DNA of 64,000 bases from Paenibacillus pinihumi DSM 23905 = JCM 16419. Its GTDB lineage: Bacteria; Bacillota; Bacilli; Paenibacillales; Paenibacillaceae. Location: positions 1 to 64,000 of the forward strand of contig NZ_KE383869.1 of the NCBI RefSeq assembly GCF_000422505.1, in the 5' to 3' direction. Shown here piece after piece: positions 47,628 to 57,799 of this stretch (the first letter of the stretch is position 1; every line of letters begins with the position of its first letter). The notes beneath the pieces are model-generated. The model had not been told where the DNA came from, searched no databases, and saw only the letters and a program-made list of their open reading frames with translations. The position numbers were made by a program, and so were the translations under genes.

Positions 47628-49178
47628 ATGGCCGTTTTCAGGGATAAGAATCCATTGCGGAAAGTAGGACAATGGTTGCATACCGGCATTCGCAAGCTAG
47701 GATTCAAAGGAACAAATCTACAGAGCAAGACTGCAGGCAGCACCGCAGGTTCAAGACCGCTGACCGTATCACGCGGAAGAAAGCCATACATTATTGCCGG
47801 TAGCGCACTGGCTTTGCTGGCTATAGCGGGGTTTGGCACACAGCAATATATCTCTTCCAACACAGTTGATTACTATCATGTATATAGAGACGGGCAAGAA
47901 ATCGGAACGATTAGCAATCCACAGCAGGTAGAGGATCTGCTGGCAGAGAAGCAGAAGCAGGTGGAACAGGCGAATCCGGGCATCCAGATGGTGCTGGCAG
48001 CCGGGAAGCTGGAATACACCGAGAGCAGCGGCTTCAAGGCGGTACCGAACAGCGAGGAGACACTGGAGAAGCTGGGCGGACTGGTAAAAACCCATGCGGT
48101 TGGTGTTGAAGTACGGGTAGAAGGCAAGCTGATCGGCATTGCGCCCGACAGTGAGACCGCGGAGCGTGTGCTGGAGAAGGTCCAGGCACAATATGCTTCC
48201 GCTTCAGCAGCCAAGTCCTCCAAGGGCGGTTTGCAGGTAAAGGCTCTATCCTTTGGCGGTGATACCGTCACAGTAGAGTCCAAGGAACTGAAGAAAGTTG
48301 AAATTGTGGAGAACGTTGCCACAGCCAATATTGATATTTCGCCTGACCGTATTACAGCTGAGGATGAGCTGTTCAAGCGGTTGACGAAGGGAACGAACAA
48401 GCCGACGAAATATACGGTACAGGAAGGCGACTGCGTAGGCTGCATCGCGTCCAAGTTTGATATATCCAGACAAGTCATTTACCAGAACAACCCGTGGATT
48501 GAAGACGATATTATTAAAGTCGGGGATGTGCTGGATTTAACGGTCATTCAACCGGCGGTAACGGTACAGACGGAAGAAGAATTGAAAGAGACGGAGAAGG
48601 TAGAGCCTCCGGTTACAGTGCAGAAGAATGAAGAGATGCGGGCCGGCGAATCCAAGGTCATAACGGAGGGCAAGCCGGGCAAGAAGCTCGTCACCTATAA
48701 GCTGGTTAAGCAGAACGGCTATCTGATGAGCGAAGAGATTGTGAATGAAGAAGTAATTGAAGCAGCAATTCCTTCGATTATTGTGAAAGGCACGAAGGTG
48801 ATTCGCGGTGAAGGAAGCGGCAAGTTCTCATGGCCGGTCAGCAATGCGAAGATTTCGAGCAGCTTCGGCAAGCGCTGGGGACGCCAGCACAAGGGACTGG
48901 ACATTCTGGGAAGCAAAACAATCAAGGCTTCGGATGAAGCGGTTGTTGAATTCGCAGGACAAAAAAGCGGGTATGGCAATGTAGTCATCCTGGATCATAA
49001 GAACGGTTATAAGACGCTGTATGGCCACTTGAGCAGCTTCACAGTGAGCCAGGGCGAAATCGTGGAGAAGGGCGATCAGATTGGTGTTATGGGTAACACA
49101 GGAAGATCGACCGGAACACATCTGCATTTCGAAATCATTAAGAACGGAACCTCAGAAAATCCGCTTAGTTATTTATAA
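47628..49178 (+). CDS. M23 family peptidoglycan metallopeptidase with LysM and G5 domains
   Basis: 516 residues. A cytoplasmic basic N-terminus and a membrane helix (about 52-70) precede a region of unknown fold, a LysM motif (KYTVQEGDCVGCIASKF), a G5 domain (about 310-390), and a C-terminal M23 domain with HKGLDI, YGHLSSF and HLHFEI zinc ligands. It probably cuts cell-wall cross-links outside the cell. The LysM motif carries two cysteines (CVGC) not usual in LysM. RBS AAGGAG. It ends at a terminator before walR. Confidence 0.95.
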   Translation: MAVFRDKNPLRKVGQWLHTGIRKLGFKGTNLQSKTAGSTAGSRPLTVSRGRKPYIIAGSALALLAIAGFGTQQYISSNTVDYYHVYRDGQEIGTISNPQQVEDLLAEKQKQVEQANPGIQMVLAAGKLEYTESSGFKAVPNSEETLEKLGGLVKTHAVGVEVRVEGKLIGIAPDSETAERVLEKVQAQYASASAAKSSKGGLQVKALSFGGDTVTVESKELKKVEIVENVATANIDISPDRITAEDELFKRLTKGTNKPTKYTVQEGDCVGCIASKFDISRQVIYQNNPWIEDDIIKVGDVLDLTVIQPAVTVQTEEELKETEKVEPPVTVQKNEEMRAGESKVITEGKPGKKLVTYKLVKQNGYLMSEEIVNEEVIEAAIPSIIVKGTKVIRGEGSGKFSWPVSNAKISSSFGKRWGRQHKGLDILGSKTIKASDEAVVEFAGQKSGYGNVVILDHKNGYKTLYGHLSSFTVSQGEIVEKGDQIGVMGNTGRSTGTHLHFEIIKNGTSENPLSYL

Positions 49179-49238
49179 ACCGCTGCCTGGTGCAGCGAAT
49201 CATAACGAGCAGAAGATTCCCGCACTTATTTAATATCA

Positions 49239-49276
49239 GGCATCCTTACCGGCTTTGGCCCGGGGGGATGCCTTTT
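49239..49276 (+). terminator. Terminator after the M23 peptidase gene
   Basis: Arms GGCATCC/GGATGCC with a 20-base loop, followed by TTTT. Confidence 0.6.
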
Positions 49277-49492
49277 CATGTTCGGACTGACCGGGAAGCA
49301 GATACCGTGAACAATCAAAAATGGCCGCATGTATAGATGCTCCTGAATCCTAAAGCCGGCCGCAACCGAGTATGCCGGATGTTTTGAAATGGGAGCTTCC
49401 CGGACAATCTTTTAAAAGAACTTTAATTGGGATACAGGCAGGCAGGTATGTTAGAATAAAAGGAAACAAAGCTTGGACGGGGCGGTGAAATG

Positions 49493-50248
49493 ATGCGTGG
49501 AAAAATACTGGTTGTCGATGACGAACAGCCGATTGCAGATATAATCAAATTTAATTTGGAAAAGGAAGGCCACCAGGTCATCTGCGCATTTGATGGCGGG
49601 ACAGCGGTGCAGCTCGCTTTTGAGGAAGAGCCGGATCTGATTTTGCTCGATTTGATGCTGCCGGTGAAGGATGGCATGGATGTATGCCGCGAGATCAGAA
49701 CCCGCTTGCAGACGCCGATCATTATGCTGACAGCAAAGGATACGGAGCTGGACAAGGTGCTGGGCCTGGAGATGGGTGCGGATGATTATGTGACGAAGCC
49801 GTTCAGCACCCGCGAGCTGCTTGCAAGAGTGAAGGCGCATCTGCGCAGACAGCAGAAGACAGCCGAGCTTGTAGCTGCCGGAGGCGACAATCAGTCCGCG
49901 GACAGCAAGCCTGCCGAACGCCAGGGGCTGGAACTGTTCAATCTGTTTATCGATACGGATATGTATGTGGTCTATAAAGACGGGGAGCCGCTTGATCTGA
50001 CGCACCGGGAATATGAGCTGGTCTATTATCTGGCCCGCAACTGCGGCAAGGTCATGACCCGGGAGCATCTGCTTCAGGCTGTATGGGGCTTCGAATACTT
50101 CGGCGATGTGCGGACGGTGGATGTGACGATTCGCAGACTGCGGGAGAAGATTGAGGATGACCCGAGCCGTCCGGAATATATTCTGACACGCAGAGGCCTT
50201 GGGTATCTGATGCGCAATCCGAAGTCAGGAGGCTTTGGTTATCGATGA
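49493..50248 (+). CDS. walR: Response regulator WalR (YycF)
   Basis: 251 residues. Receiver domain with [13 protein letters not shown] and phosphorylation site D53 in LILLDLMLP, then an OmpR-type winged helix with [17 protein letters not shown] and TRRGLGYLM. It is the essential regulator of cell-wall metabolism. The second of two adjacent ATGs was chosen because it puts the phosphorylated Asp at the usual position 53. A possible extended -10 (TGTTAGAAT, 49449-49457) lies upstream. The end overlaps walK by four bases. Confidence 0.97.
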   Translation: MRGKILVVDDEQPIADIIKFNLEKEGHQVICAFDGGTAVQLAFEEEPDLILLDLMLPVKDGMDVCREIRTRLQTPIIMLTAKDTELDKVLGLEMGADDYVTKPFSTRELLARVKAHLRRQQKTAELVAAGGDNQSADSKPAERQGLELFNLFIDTDMYVVYKDGEPLDLTHREYELVYYLARNCGKVMTREHLLQAVWGFEYFGDVRTVDVTIRRLREKIEDDPSRPEYILTRRGLGYLMRNPKSGGFGYR

Positions 50249-52077
50249 AGGGAGCCCGTATCTTCCGCACGATACAGGTGAAGCTGATCATTATTTATGT
50301 ACTGCTGATTTTGATCGGCATGCAGCTGATTGGTGTATATTTTATTAGCACGATGAAGACATCGCTGATGGAATCCTTTACGAATAATCTGAATGAGCAA
50401 GCGAATATATTAACCAAGTTTGTCGAGCAGACGCTCTCGCCTTCTCCGCAGAATGCGAATATGACGGATGAGCAGACGATTGAGGACTTGCGGGATATTG
50501 TGAGCACTTTGTTCAGTATTAACGAAGCGGAAATTCAGGTGCTGGATGCAAGCGGCAAGGTGCTTACAACCTCCATGCAGTCCCATCAGTCCTATGTCGG
50601 GCGTAAAAATACGACACTTGCGGTCAGCCGTGCGCTGCAGGGGATACGGGACAATGAGCAGGAAATGATCGGGGAGGACAATGTCCGCAAAAAGGTGGTC
50701 GCCAAACCTGCCTTCTACGAAGGCAAAATCATTGGCGCAGTCTATATTGTCGCTTCGATGAATGAGCTGTTCGAGACGATTAACCGGGTGAACGGCATCT
50801 TCATGTCGGGGATGCTGATTGCGCTTGGATTGACCGGCATCTTAAGTGTGCTGCTGGCGCATACGATTACGAACCCGATCAAGGGCTTGACCCGGCATGC
50901 GACACAGGTGGCGGAGGGGCGGTTCGACCAGCAGGTGCCGGTGCACGGCGATGACGAGATCGGGCAGCTCAGCGAGGCCTTCAATGAAATGACGAGCAGG
51001 CTGCAAGAGGCGCTGTCGGCCAATGAGGAGGAGAAGGAGAAGCTTGCTTCCATTCTCACCAATATGAGCGATGGCGTGATCGCGACGGATGAGCACGGCA
51101 TTGTGGTCGTGACGAACCGCAGGGCACGTGAAATGTTGGATATTGAGACCGGCGATGGTGTGTCTCTTACAGAGCTGCTTGGCTTGAGTGAAGAACGGAT
51201 GGCACAGCTTCGCGGCCCTTCCGAGCAGGTCATCATGATCCGGAAGGAAGCACCGGAGTATGAGCATGATTACACGATGCGGGTAACGTTCACACCGATC
51301 CACAGAAGAGACAAGAGTGCATCGGGTACGATTGTCGTGCTGCAGGATGTGACGGAGCAGGAGAAACTGGAGCAGTCGCGGCGGGAGTTCGTGGCGAATG
51401 TATCCCATGAGCTGCGCACGCCGCTCACGACGATCAAGAGTTATGCGGAGGCGCTGGAGGACGGCGCGCTGCAGGAGAAGGAGCTTGGCGAGCGGTTCGT
51501 CGGCGTTATCCGCACGGAGGTGGAGCGCATGATCCGTCTGGTGACGGACCTCCTGCATCTGTCGAGACTGGATTCCAGCCAGGCTCCGCTAAGGCGGCAG
51601 GAGACGGATATTGCGGAGATGCTGGAGGAGGTTGCCGACCGCTTCTCATTCCAGCTTCGCCAGAAGGCCATTATTGCCGATGTGCGGATCGCAGATGAGA
51701 TTACGCCGGTATGGCTGGACCGTGACCAGATTGACCAGGTACTGGATAATCTTGTATCCAACGCGATCAAATATACGGTGGACGGCGGGCATATAGAGTT
51801 GTCTGCATGGATGACAGGTGCGGACTCGATCTCCATCAGCGTGAAGGATACGGGAATCGGGATCCCCAAGAAGGATTTGAGCCGGATTTTTGACCGGTTC
51901 TATCGTGTAGATAAAGCACGTTCCAGAAATATGGGCGGCACCGGCCTTGGCCTGTCCATTGCCCGGGAAATTATCAAAGCGCATGGAGGAACGATTGCGC
52001 TGGAGTCGGAATGGAACGAGGGCACAATCGTTACCTTCACCCTTCCTACCTTGCAGGAGAGGGGGGCGGCAGAATGA
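50245..52077 (+). CDS. walK: Sensor histidine kinase WalK (YycG)
   Basis: 610 residues. Two membrane helices (about 12-32 and 185-205) flank an extracellular sensor domain; then HAMP, PAS, and HisKA with H388 in [18 protein letters not shown], and an ATPase domain with [17 protein letters not shown] and GGTGLGLSI. It phosphorylates WalR in response to cell-wall status. It overlaps both walR and walH by ATGA. Confidence 0.97.
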   Translation: MKGARIFRTIQVKLIIIYVLLILIGMQLIGVYFISTMKTSLMESFTNNLNEQANILTKFVEQTLSPSPQNANMTDEQTIEDLRDIVSTLFSINEAEIQVLDASGKVLTTSMQSHQSYVGRKNTTLAVSRALQGIRDNEQEMIGEDNVRKKVVAKPAFYEGKIIGAVYIVASMNELFETINRVNGIFMSGMLIALGLTGILSVLLAHTITNPIKGLTRHATQVAEGRFDQQVPVHGDDEIGQLSEAFNEMTSRLQEALSANEEEKEKLASILTNMSDGVIATDEHGIVVVTNRRAREMLDIETGDGVSLTELLGLSEERMAQLRGPSEQVIMIRKEAPEYEHDYTMRVTFTPIHRRDKSASGTIVVLQDVTEQEKLEQSRREFVANVSHELRTPLTTIKSYAEALEDGALQEKELGERFVGVIRTEVERMIRLVTDLLHLSRLDSSQAPLRRQETDIAEMLEEVADRFSFQLRQKAIIADVRIADEITPVWLDRDQIDQVLDNLVSNAIKYTVDGGHIELSAWMTGADSISISVKDTGIGIPKKDLSRIFDRFYRVDKARSRNMGGTGLGLSIAREIIKAHGGTIALESEWNEGTIVTFTLPTLQERGAAE

Positions 52078-53471
52078 TAGAGAAGTTCAAGACAGGCTTG
52101 CTGGCTTTCCTGGTCGTGCTCAGCCTGCTGCAAAGCTATTTTCTCGCCTACAGCTTCCCGAGCCTTGGCCCGATCGTCTCCTCGGAGCAGGATTATGTGC
52201 AGACGGAGAAGATCGGCAAGGAGGAGCGGGTGGAAAACCTGGTCTTCCCTGAGGATATTGTGCTTCATCTGGGAGAGGACAAGCATACGGTCTTGTATCC
52301 GGATACGGAGTTCTACAAGCGTATACTGGAGAAGCTGCGGGGCCGGGAGTTCAAGGGCTTCGAGCGCAATATGGTGAATGTTCAGGACTGGAGCTCCATC
52401 CGCAAGGGGGAGCTGGGTCTTGAGCTGCGGTTTGGCTATGGCGTACCTGTAGAACTGCTGCAAAAGATCATGAAGCTGGATGGCGATTTGGTGTTCCTGA
52501 ATGATCATATTGACCGGATCTGGATTTACAAGGTCGCGGACCGCGATGAGGTGCGGGTATACTTCTTCAGCTCGCAGTCCGGCATTGTATATGAATCGAT
52601 CCGCGCGGATCTGACGATCAGCGATGTGCAGGAATATGTAGGATATGGAGAATACTGGGCGCCTTATAAGACCAATGATGGCGAGCTGTATTTGCCAATG
52701 AAGCCGCTGGAGGCGGTCGAGTCGGTGATCAAGTATGAGACCTACTCACCGGAACAGATGCAGAAAAATCTGTTCTTCGATCCAAGCAGCACCCGCACGA
52801 TCGAAGATCGCAGCGGGACGCAAATCTATACGGACGGCAAGCGGGGAATGCAGGTTGAACAGGACGGCCAGTGGATTAAGTACACAGACCCGGTCGCGGC
52901 TTCGAGCAGCAAGGATCAGCTCAGCAGCAATGTGTACTCGGCGATTTCCTTCATCAATCAGCATGGCGGCTGGGATGGCCTGCACCGGTTCATCAATCCG
53001 AAGGAGAGCGGCGTCATTGAGTTCAGGCAATATTATCAGTCGCTGCCTATCATGAGCCTGCCGAGTTTCCGGTTTGGCTTGATGGAGCTGATGCTCCAGC
53101 AGGGCAATGTCACGGAATATGAGCGGTCGCTCATGACGATCAGCAATGGCAAAGCTGATAAGCGTATCCGGTATCTGCCGGGGGGAGAGCAGCTGGAGCA
53201 GGTGCTCTCCAGCTATCACAGACGATCTGAGGTGGAAGCAGTATATCCGGCTCTCAGACCTTCGCTGACGAAGGAGAAGGAGATCAGGCTGACTCCGGTA
53301 TGGGCAATCCGGTTAAAGGACGGGACAAGCGAGATTCTAAGTCCGGCGCTGCCGGCAGGGAGCCTGCCGCCGCAGAACGAGAATACGCCTGCAAATGCAG
53401 CGTCCCATTCTTCTGCCGGAACGGCGCTGTCCAAGGACAAGGAGCAGCAAAAAGCGGTACAGGGCGGATAA
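52074..53471 (+). CDS. walH: WalK regulator WalH (YycH)
   Basis: 465 residues with one N-terminal membrane helix (FLVVLSLLQSYFLAYSF) and a large extracellular part. In B. subtilis YycH and YycI form a membrane complex that restrains WalK. The C-terminal end after about residue 430 is low complexity. Start ATG overlaps the walK stop, with a G-rich ribosome site upstream. Confidence 0.93.
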   Translation: MIEKFKTGLLAFLVVLSLLQSYFLAYSFPSLGPIVSSEQDYVQTEKIGKEERVENLVFPEDIVLHLGEDKHTVLYPDTEFYKRILEKLRGREFKGFERNMVNVQDWSSIRKGELGLELRFGYGVPVELLQKIMKLDGDLVFLNDHIDRIWIYKVADRDEVRVYFFSSQSGIVYESIRADLTISDVQEYVGYGEYWAPYKTNDGELYLPMKPLEAVESVIKYETYSPEQMQKNLFFDPSSTRTIEDRSGTQIYTDGKRGMQVEQDGQWIKYTDPVAASSSKDQLSSNVYSAISFINQHGGWDGLHRFINPKESGVIEFRQYYQSLPIMSLPSFRFGLMELMLQQGNVTEYERSLMTISNGKADKRIRYLPGGEQLEQVLSSYHRRSEVEAVYPALRPSLTKEKEIRLTPVWAIRLKDGTSEILSPALPAGSLPPQNENTPANAASHSSAGTALSKDKEQQKAVQGG

Positions 53472-53511
53472 GGATACAGCTGCAAATTTAATGGTTGGGA
53501 GGTTAAGGTCC

Positions 53512-54276
53512 ATGGATTGGAGGAGAGCCAAGAGCGTATTGATATTTGCGTTTATTATGCTGAATATTTTGCTAGGCTATCAGTTGTGGCTGGATGTCCG
53601 CGAGCGGCTCGAATCCAATATGGATATGACGGACCTTCCTCCGGAAATTCAGCGCATTATGCAGGAGAAAAATGTGCGTCTGATCGGCAAGATACCGGCG
53701 GGGACGCCTGTGCTGCCGGATTTGGAGTACCGTTTTAAGAAATCTCCGGATACGTCAGGGGAAATTCCGCTTAAGACGCCAGTCAACACCCGGATTGTCT
53801 TCAATGAGAAGGAGCTTCTAGACGAACTGGGGGACACGATTCCTTCGCTGGGGGATTATGCTTTTGATTCGGAGGCCAGCACGTATGGCACGGATGGTGT
53901 ATTCGTCTTGTACCGGATGCAGGACAAGCTGCCGATGTTCGATGTGCGGCTTGAGCTGCGCTACAGCAATCAGAAGATCATTGCTTTTAGACAGTTGGCA
54001 GTAGAGCAGGTCAAGCATGGCAAGTCGAGAGAGCAGGCGGTGCTGTCAGCCTCGAAGGCGATCGGGCGGCTGATCGAGAAGTATCTCCAGCCGGGATCGG
54101 CGATTAAGGATATACGCCTTGGCTATCATGGCTTGTTCTTTGATACGGATATGCAGGTAGCTACTCCATCGTGGAGGGTGCTGCTGGAGGACGGGGAAAT
54201 CTATTATATTAATGCATTGACCGCAGAGGTCGTCATACAGAATGAAGCTGCCGGCAAGGCAGAAGAAGGCCCGTAG
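53512..54276 (+). CDS. walI: WalK regulator WalI (YycI)
   Basis: 254 residues. N-terminal helix AKSVLIFAFIMLNILLGYQL and an extracellular YycI-type domain with repeats resembling the C-terminal YycH fold. Partner of WalH. The start ATG follows GGGAGG with eight intervening bases; a long upstream frame overlapping walH is not used. Confidence 0.94.
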   Translation: MDWRRAKSVLIFAFIMLNILLGYQLWLDVRERLESNMDMTDLPPEIQRIMQEKNVRLIGKIPAGTPVLPDLEYRFKKSPDTSGEIPLKTPVNTRIVFNEKELLDELGDTIPSLGDYAFDSEASTYGTDGVFVLYRMQDKLPMFDVRLELRYSNQKIIAFRQLAVEQVKHGKSREQAVLSASKAIGRLIEKYLQPGSAIKDIRLGYHGLFFDTDMQVATPSWRVLLEDGEIYYINALTAEVVIQNEAAGKAEEGP

Positions 54277-54298
54277 GGAGAGGGAAGGCAAGAGAAGT

Positions 54299-55117
54299 AT
54301 GGGATTACGGTTTACAGTACTGGCGAGCGGCTCGACGGGGAACGCGACGATTGTCCAGTCGGATGATGCAATGATCTTGATCGATGCGGGCTTGAGCGCG
54401 AAGAAGCTGGAGCAGCTTATGAAGGAGCGCGAGGTAGAAGCCAGCGGACTGGACGCGATTCTGGTTACGCATGAGCATTCGGATCATATCAAGGGGCTTG
54501 GGGCCATGGCGCGCAAGTATGATCTGCCGATCTACGCCAATGAAGCGACCTGGGAAGAGATGCACAAGCATGTCGGTGCAATCGCCGAGGATAAGCGCAA
54601 AATATTGCCGACCGGCAGCTCGGTAGAGTTCGGCGGCGTGCTGGGCAGGCTGCGGGCGGAATCGTACGCGATATCCCATGACGCGGCAGAGCCTGTCGGG
54701 TATTGTATTTACAATGGGAATACGAAGCTGAGCCTGGTGACGGACCTTGGTTATATGAGCGAGAAGGTCAAGCAGCAGGTCATTGAATCCGATGTGATCG
54801 TGCTGGAGTCCAATCATGATGTGGACATGCTGCGGGTAGGCCGGTATCCGTGGAATATCAAGCGGCGCATTCTCGGCGATATGGGCCATCTGTCCAATGA
54901 AGCTGCGGGCGATGCGCTATGCGAATTAATGACGGACAGGACGCAGCGGGTCTATCTGGCGCACCTCAGTCTGGACCATAATCAGATGGATTTGGCCAAG
55001 CTTACGGTGAATAGTATATTAGAGAACCGCGGATTTTTCTTCAAGCGGGATGAATTTGCCATCAAGGATACATATCATGACCGTCCTACCGAATGGGACG
55101 AAGTGAAGCGGAGATAG
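54299..55117 (+). CDS. walJ: Metallo-beta-lactamase fold exonuclease WalJ (YycJ)
   Basis: 272 residues with VLASGSTGNATIVQ and the metal motif VTHEHSDHIKGL, then SHDAAEPVGY and LESNHD. YycJ/WalJ is a 5'-3' DNA exonuclease-type protein, linked to mismatch repair and coordination of replication with wall synthesis. It begins about 20 bases after walI. Its 3' end overlaps a small convergent gene by 32 bases. Confidence 0.95.
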   Translation: MGLRFTVLASGSTGNATIVQSDDAMILIDAGLSAKKLEQLMKEREVEASGLDAILVTHEHSDHIKGLGAMARKYDLPIYANEATWEEMHKHVGAIAEDKRKILPTGSSVEFGGVLGRLRAESYAISHDAAEPVGYCIYNGNTKLSLVTDLGYMSEKVKQQVIESDVIVLESNHDVDMLRVGRYPWNIKRRILGDMGHLSNEAAGDALCELMTDRTQRVYLAHLSLDHNQMDLAKLTVNSILENRGFFFKRDEFAIKDTYHDRPTEWDEVKRR

Positions 55118-55304
55118 TGTTGGTCAGCTCCTGGTCAAGGACGGCGGCCTTCGCGGCGACTTCTTCTCTGGTGAGCAGGCCCTTATCGATAAGAAGCTCC
55201 AGCATCGCGCTGAGTGCAAGCAGGGACTGGTAGTGATTATCCTTCAGATCAGCAATTGAGGCGGCAAGGTTGACCTGTTCCCAGGCATTTTTGGAAGTGC
55301 TCAT
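55086..55304 (-). CDS. Small hypothetical protein
   Basis: 72 residues, largely helical and soluble: YQSLLALSAMLELLIDKGLL and TREEVAAKAAVLDQEL. No family recognised. It has a strong ribosome site (AAGGAGCG) seven bases before ATG, which supports a real gene. It converges on walJ and overlaps its end by 32 bases. Confidence 0.7.
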   Translation of the reverse strand: MSTSKNAWEQVNLAASIADLKDNHYQSLLALSAMLELLIDKGLLTREEVAAKAAVLDQELTNTISASLRPIR

Positions 55305-55568
55305 TTTTATCGCTCCTTTTTAATGGAAGTAAGGTATAATTGAAATAGCAATAGGTTTCGACGCTTGCAAGCAACGTTTCTTATAGTGAAAGCAGTATTG
55401 TGTGATGCACTGCGAAGTCACTTGGACAATCTAGCAACTGCAATACGACTCTACTAACAGTGTAGTCTACAAGTTCTGAAAACATTCCTGAAAAATAAGA
55501 GGATTACAATAAAAATCATATGGAAATAATAGTCTTGATGTGTGCTGCATCGAGGGGAGCGATCAATC

Positions 55569-56855
55569 ATGAGTTTGTTCGATGACGATTTCTATTCGAC
55601 CAAGGTGTCGCGAAGGGCTCGCTCAGAGCAGATGGAGCCCATGCCGCCGAGGTATGGCTTCAAGATACGCTGGACCCCGGTGCGAATCGCTTTCATGTCT
55701 TCTTTTGTCAGTGCGCTCGCCGCAGTTCTGTTGTTCAGCCTGATCTTTGATTCCAGCGGCAGGGCAGCCATCAAGCCGGTATCGGCGAACACGATCCAGG
55801 TGATGGACCCTTATGAGCGGCCGATTCATGCAGCAGCGAAGATTGGACCGGCTGTGGTCAGCATTATTAATGAGCAGAAGGCCAGCCCCGGCCGCAAGCA
55901 GGCGGATGAAGGAAATGGAGAATCGCCATACCAGACTGCCAGCCTTGGCTCGGGGGTTATCTATGAAAAGGCAGGCGGCAAAGCACGGATTATTACGAAT
56001 TATCATGTTATCAATGGTGCGGAGTCGATTAAAGTCGTGCTCGCAGACGGACAAGTGCGGAGCGCGAAATTGCTTGGCAAAGACCAGATTACGGATCTGG
56101 CGGTACTGGAGGTAGACGGGAAGGGAATTGAGACGACCGCGGAGATCGGAGATTCGACCGCCCTGCGGGATGGAGAGACAGTTATTGCGATTGGCAATCC
56201 GCTTGGACTGGGCGACTCGCTCACGATGGGGATCGTCAGCAAGACCCGGCGGCTTATTCCGGTTTCGCTCAATCAGGATGGCGTCTACGACTGGGAGCAG
56301 GAGGTCATCCAGATTGATGCCTCCATTAACCAGGGCAACAGCGGTGGCGCCTTGATTGATCTGAACGGACGCTTGATCGGCATCAACAGCATGAAGGTAG
56401 CCGATTACGGCGTAGAGGGATTAGGATTCGCCATTCCGATAAATAATGCGATGCCGATTGTGGATAGCCTGATTGAATACGGCAAGGTGAAGCGGCCTTA
56501 TCTGGGTGTGTATACACTTGATCTGGAGCAGTATTTCGCTCAGCAGGCATTCTCCGATTCGAGCAAGAAGAAGCCGGACAGCAAGGACAGCGGCCTGGAG
56601 CTCAAGCTGCCCAAAGAGGTCAAGCGCGGCGTGATCATCCTGGAGGCAGTCGGCCCGGCGAAAAAGGCAGGACTGAACTTCAACGATGTAATCGTGAAGC
56701 TGGACCGCCAGGATATTGGCAGCATGATGGAGCTGCGCAAGTACCTGTACACAAAAAAACAAATTGGTGATACAATTGAAGTTACTTATTACCGTGACGG
56801 AGAGCTCAACACAGCCTCTTTCACCCTTGCTGAGATGACAGAAGAAGAGGATTAA
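55569..56855 (+). CDS. htrA: HtrA-like serine protease
   Basis: 428 residues. A cytoplasmic N-terminus and a membrane helix (about 38-60) precede a trypsin-like domain with catalytic His in TNYHVINGA, Asp in ITDLAVLE and Ser in GNSGGALID, and a C-terminal PDZ domain (GVIILEAVGPAKKAGLNFND). It handles misfolded surface proteins. B. subtilis htrC/yyxA lies in the same position after yycJ. The start was chosen with GAGGGGAG nine bases upstream. Confidence 0.95.
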   Translation: MSLFDDDFYSTKVSRRARSEQMEPMPPRYGFKIRWTPVRIAFMSSFVSALAAVLLFSLIFDSSGRAAIKPVSANTIQVMDPYERPIHAAAKIGPAVVSIINEQKASPGRKQADEGNGESPYQTASLGSGVIYEKAGGKARIITNYHVINGAESIKVVLADGQVRSAKLLGKDQITDLAVLEVDGKGIETTAEIGDSTALRDGETVIAIGNPLGLGDSLTMGIVSKTRRLIPVSLNQDGVYDWEQEVIQIDASINQGNSGGALIDLNGRLIGINSMKVADYGVEGLGFAIPINNAMPIVDSLIEYGKVKRPYLGVYTLDLEQYFAQQAFSDSSKKKPDSKDSGLELKLPKEVKRGVIILEAVGPAKKAGLNFNDVIVKLDRQDIGSMMELRKYLYTKKQIGDTIEVTYYRDGELNTASFTLAEMTEEED

Positions 56856-56914
56856 TTTCAACTACAACTAACCAAGGGCTGAACGCCGCAAGAGATGGAG
56901 CTGCATACCCGACT

Positions 56915-57082
56915 ATGTACTGTATTTGTAAAAAACATGTTGAACTGGCGATTGACAAATTTGTAGATGAATTTGAGGATGCACCGGATGTGGTGGATCT
57001 GAAGGAGACGCATTTTGCCAACTGGGACCCGCCGGTAAAATGCGAGCTTTGCGAGGAGCCTGCGATATTCCTCGTCGTGTAG
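56915..57082 (+). CDS. CxxH/CxxC protein
   Basis: 55 residues. CKKH near the N-terminus and CELC near the C-terminus form a likely zinc site. The family (BA_5709 type) sits after htrA in many Bacillales. Function unknown. No strong ribosome site is visible; the ATG is supported by the family N-terminus MYCICKKHVE. Confidence 0.88.
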   Translation: MYCICKKHVELAIDKFVDEFEDAPDVVDLKETHFANWDPPVKCELCEEPAIFLVV

Positions 57083-57152
57083 CAATGGTTGTCCAGGGCG
57101 GAACGGTCTGATGGATTCTGCTTGGCTTAACCGAATAGGATACAAGAAAATT

Positions 57153-57200
57153 GCGCCAGTCTGATACACGGTCATAAGCCGTTTTTCGGCTGGCGCTTTT
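57153..57200 (+). terminator. Terminator after the CxxH/CxxC gene
   Basis: Arms GCGCCAG/CTGGCGC enclose a second hairpin AGCCG/CGGCT; TTTT follows. Confidence 0.65.
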
Positions 57201-57359
57201 GCTAAATAAGAGACTGCTACCCGGACAAAGCCCCATAGGTGGGAACACCAATCGTACGGGGAAAAGCAGCTGCTCTGCATATGCCAATTTTGGGCTGGGG
57301 AAGTCCGTCCGCGTGGCGTGTGCACGAAAGATACGATTCCTCGCAAAGGAGATGTTGTC
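57201..57359 (+). other. Leader with possible RNA structure before the DUF6199-like gene
   Basis: Repeats CGGAC/GTCCG would close a multi-branch fold, with an inner AGGTG-GGAA-CACC hairpin and CCCC able to pair with either of two GGGG runs. It matches no riboswitch I recognise. No coding frame is convincing. Confidence 0.3.
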
Positions 57360-57560
57360 ATGTCTGTGCTATATATTTTACTGCTGTTGGTGGGGGCTGT
57401 AATGTTTACGAAGCCGAAAGTTCTCTGGGTGCTGACCGAGAGCTGGAAGAGCAACGACGGTACCGAGCCTTCCGGTTTGTATCTTTTTTCTACCCGGTTC
57501 GGCGGACTGTTCTTCTTCCTCGCGGGACTGGCAGGCGTTTCTACGTTGTTTTATGCATGA
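57360..57560 (+). CDS. Small membrane protein, DUF6199-like
   Basis: 66 residues with two membrane helices (about 3-20 and 48-64) separated by a conserved-looking segment KPKVLWVLTESWKSNDGTEP and STRFGG. The pattern resembles DUF6199 proteins. AAAGGAG lies about ten bases before the ATG. Function unknown. Confidence 0.8.
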   Translation: MSVLYILLLLVGAVMFTKPKVLWVLTESWKSNDGTEPSGLYLFSTRFGGLFFFLAGLAGVSTLFYA

Positions 57561-57799
57561 ATGATGGATATATGGATACATAAATGTTGTGAGACCTCAT
57601 TTTAGTTTGCCGTGGCGGGCGCTTGGATGGGGTTTTTGTTATGTAGAACGGAGTAAGTTTTTTGCTGCGCTCGGGATTCACCTGTTCATCCTGAAAAGCC
57701 GGCAGGTGAAGCAGCAAATGCTGCGGGTTAGACCAAAGACGGCGCTAAAATGATAAAGCTAAGCCATAATAGGAAGTGACCGGAGCGTGATGATGACAG

